Shown here: positions 11,872 to 13,082 of the stretch, in pieces | Layout of the letters: each line of letters begins with the position of its first letter | Position numbering within the stretch: position 1 is the stretch's first letter | From: an uncultured Eubacteriales bacterium | GTDB taxonomy: Bacteria; Bacillota; Clostridia; Christensenellales; Aristaeellaceae | DNA: 13,082 bases | Assembly: GCA_900548125.1 (NCBI GenBank) | Contig: URJN01000029.1 | Location: 1-13,082 of the forward strand | Reading direction: 5' to 3' | Made by a program: the position numbers and the translations under genes | Notes under the pieces: generated by a model | The model's database searches: none | The model's input: only the letters and a program-made list of their open reading frames with translations | Told to the model about the DNA's origin: nothing

Positions 11872-12843
11872 ATGACGGAGCAGATTTTGTCGCGCCTGCT
11901 TTGCGGGCAGAGCGTTTCCGGGCAGGCACTCAGCGAGGAGCTGGGCGTGACCCGCGCGGCGGTATGGAAGCAGATCAGCCAGCTCAGGGAGATGGGGTTT
12001 GAAATCGAGGCGTGCGGCGGTCAGGGCTATCGGCTGGTTTCCTGTCCGGACAGCCTGATGGAGCCGGTTGTGCAGCAGGGGCTTCATACGGCATGGGCGG
12101 GAAAGAAAATCGTCTATCTGCGCAGTGTGGATTCGACTAACCGCTATGCGCGTCAGCTTGCCGCCGACGGCGCGGAGCAGGGAACGCTGGTTTTGGCGGA
12201 CGAGCAGACGGCGGGACGCGGCCGCCGCGGCAGAGGCTGGATCTCTCCGGCGGGCGAGGGCATTTTCATGACGCTGATTCTCAGACCGCATGCCCATCCT
12301 TCCCACGTTGCGGTGCTGTCGCTGCAAACGGCATTGGCGGTGGCGAGGGCGATTTCCCGCGCCTGCGAGCTGGATGCACGCATCAAGTGGCCCAACGACA
12401 TCGTCTGCGGCGGCAGAAAGGTCTGCGGCATGCTTCTGGAGATGAACGCCGACGAGCAGAGCGTTCACGATGTGGTGGCGGGCATCGGCATCAATGTTCA
12501 TCAACAGACGTTTGACGGGGATATCGCTCAGACCGCGTCGTCGCTGGATTTGCTGACGGGCAGGACAATCCGCCGCGCGGACGTGGTGCGTGCGTTCCTT
12601 GAGGAGTATGAGACGGTGGATGCGCTGGCGAAAACGGGAACGGATGCGCTGATGCAGACATATCGGGAACGCTCGGCGACGCTGGGGCAGCGCGTACAGG
12701 TCATTTCCGCGGCGGGCAGCTTTACCGGCACCGCGATGGACGTGACGGACAGCGGAAGCCTGATTGTCCGCGGGGACGACGGAAAAGACCGCGAGGTGCT
12801 GGCGGCGGACGTATCCGTTCGGGGGCTGATGGGCTATGCCTGA
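11872..12843 (+). CDS. birA: Bifunctional biotin-protein ligase and biotin operon repressor BirA
   Basis: 323-residue cytosolic enzyme that makes biotinyl-AMP and attaches biotin to carrier proteins such as the acetyl-CoA carboxylase subunit. A winged helix (residues 1-55, ALSEELGVTRAAVWKQISQL and GGQGYRLV) marks it as the DNA-binding class that also represses biotin genes. The catalytic part has SVDSTN (85-90), the biotinyl-AMP loop GRGRRGRGW (115-123), KWPNDI (172-177) and GIGINV (204-209); a small beta-barrel domain ends it, from about residue 270. AAGGA eight bases before the ATG supports the start. Its last 8 bases overlap the start of acpS. No clear BirA operator (paired TTGTTAAC-like halves) lies before its own gene, so autoregulation is not shown. 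Confidence 0.96.
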   Translation: MTEQILSRLLCGQSVSGQALSEELGVTRAAVWKQISQLREMGFEIEACGGQGYRLVSCPDSLMEPVVQQGLHTAWAGKKIVYLRSVDSTNRYARQLAADGAEQGTLVLADEQTAGRGRRGRGWISPAGEGIFMTLILRPHAHPSHVAVLSLQTALAVARAISRACELDARIKWPNDIVCGGRKVCGMLLEMNADEQSVHDVVAGIGINVHQQTFDGDIAQTASSLDLLTGRTIRRADVVRAFLEEYETVDALAKTGTDALMQTYRERSATLGQRVQVISAAGSFTGTAMDVTDSGSLIVRGDDGKDREVLAADVSVRGLMGYA

Positions 12844-13082
12844 GACGCTGGGGATCGGCGTGGATCTGTGCGCCGTCAGCCGAATCGAGCACGCGATTCA
12901 GAAGGCGCATTTTCTGAATCGGGTGTTCACCGAGGCGGAGCGCGCGTATCTGCAAGGCCGGGGCAGGGGCGCGGGGGAGAGCGCCGCGGCCATGTTCGCG
13001 GCGAAGGAGGCCGTCGCTAAGGCGCTGGGCACGGGCTTTGCGCAGGGAATCATGCCCGAGCAGATCGAGGTCACGCACGCTG
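12836..13082 (+). CDS. acpS: Holo-[acyl-carrier-protein] synthase AcpS, cut by window end
   Basis: Enzyme that moves the 4'-phosphopantetheine arm of coenzyme A to a serine of apo-acyl carrier protein. 82 residues are visible with no stop; about 40 more are expected for the family. The N-terminus MPETLGIGVDLCAVSRIE carries the metal-binding Asp10 (Asp8 in the usual numbering), and FAAKEAVAKALGTGF carries Glu58 and the conserved Lys. The ATG lies inside the last codons of birA in another frame, so translation is probably coupled to birA. The segment GRGRGAGESAA (41-51) before the catalytic helix is rich in Gly/Ala. Confidence 0.93.
   Translation, partial: MPETLGIGVDLCAVSRIEHAIQKAHFLNRVFTEAERAYLQGRGRGAGESAAAMFAAKEAVAKALGTGFAQGIMPEQIEVTHA

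Noticed and set aside
1..13082. Defence system, prophage, integrative element or toxin-antitoxin pair
   Set aside because: No integrase, nuclease, transposase, attachment-site duplication or paired small genes of that kind; every larger gene belongs to a housekeeping or surface family.

Overview
The window reads as chromosomal DNA of a low-mobility, housekeeping type from a Gram-positive Clostridia-like (Firmicutes) bacterium, probably gut-associated. The GC content is clearly above 50% by eye. Support for this placement: strong AGGAGG-type ribosome binding sites, sigma-A-like promoters (TATAAT with 17-bp spacers), DegV, YitT and MoxR/DUF58/transglutaminase families, and a GH112 galactosyl-hexosamine phosphorylase, which is typical of host-glycan users. 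No RNA genes, insertion sequences, phage genes or CRISPR arrays were seen. Twelve protein genes fill nearly all of the sequence, the first and last being cut by the window edges.

Layout. (1) 1-1992, plus strand: the C-terminal part of a sensor histidine kinase, then a DegV-family lipid-binding protein. (2) 2002-2043: a hairpin between converging units. (3) 2092-3398, minus strand: a YitT-family membrane protein with its own strong promoter, followed by a small coiled-coil protein built on a 14-residue repeat. (4) 3424-4710, minus strand: a luxS-mtnN operon with promoter and terminator. MtnN splits S-adenosylhomocysteine and LuxS splits the resulting S-ribosylhomocysteine to homocysteine and the AI-2 precursor. 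(5) 4906-7071, plus strand: a GH112 phosphorylase, divergent from luxS. (6) 7138-7165: a perfect palindromic hairpin between converging genes. (7) 7249-11758, minus strand: a three-gene operon, MoxR ATPase, DUF58 protein and a membrane-anchored transglutaminase-like protein with a Pro/Thr/Ser linker, preceded by a strong promoter and a 5'-leader hairpin. (8) 11774-13082, plus strand: birA, overlapping by 8 bp the start of acpS (cut by the window end). These two enzymes attach the prosthetic groups of carrier proteins used in fatty-acid synthesis.

Most genes are recognisable families in known arrangements. I found no convincing new multi-gene system. The least explained items are the repeat-built coiled-coil gene after the YitT gene, the inverted repeat at the 5' end of the moxR transcript, the back-to-back moxR/birA promoters, the birA/acpS overlap, and the substrate and partners of the isolated GH112 enzyme. 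No gene-free stretch exceeds 300 bases; the longest, 4639-4905, holds the luxS promoter and an apparently promoter-poor leader.
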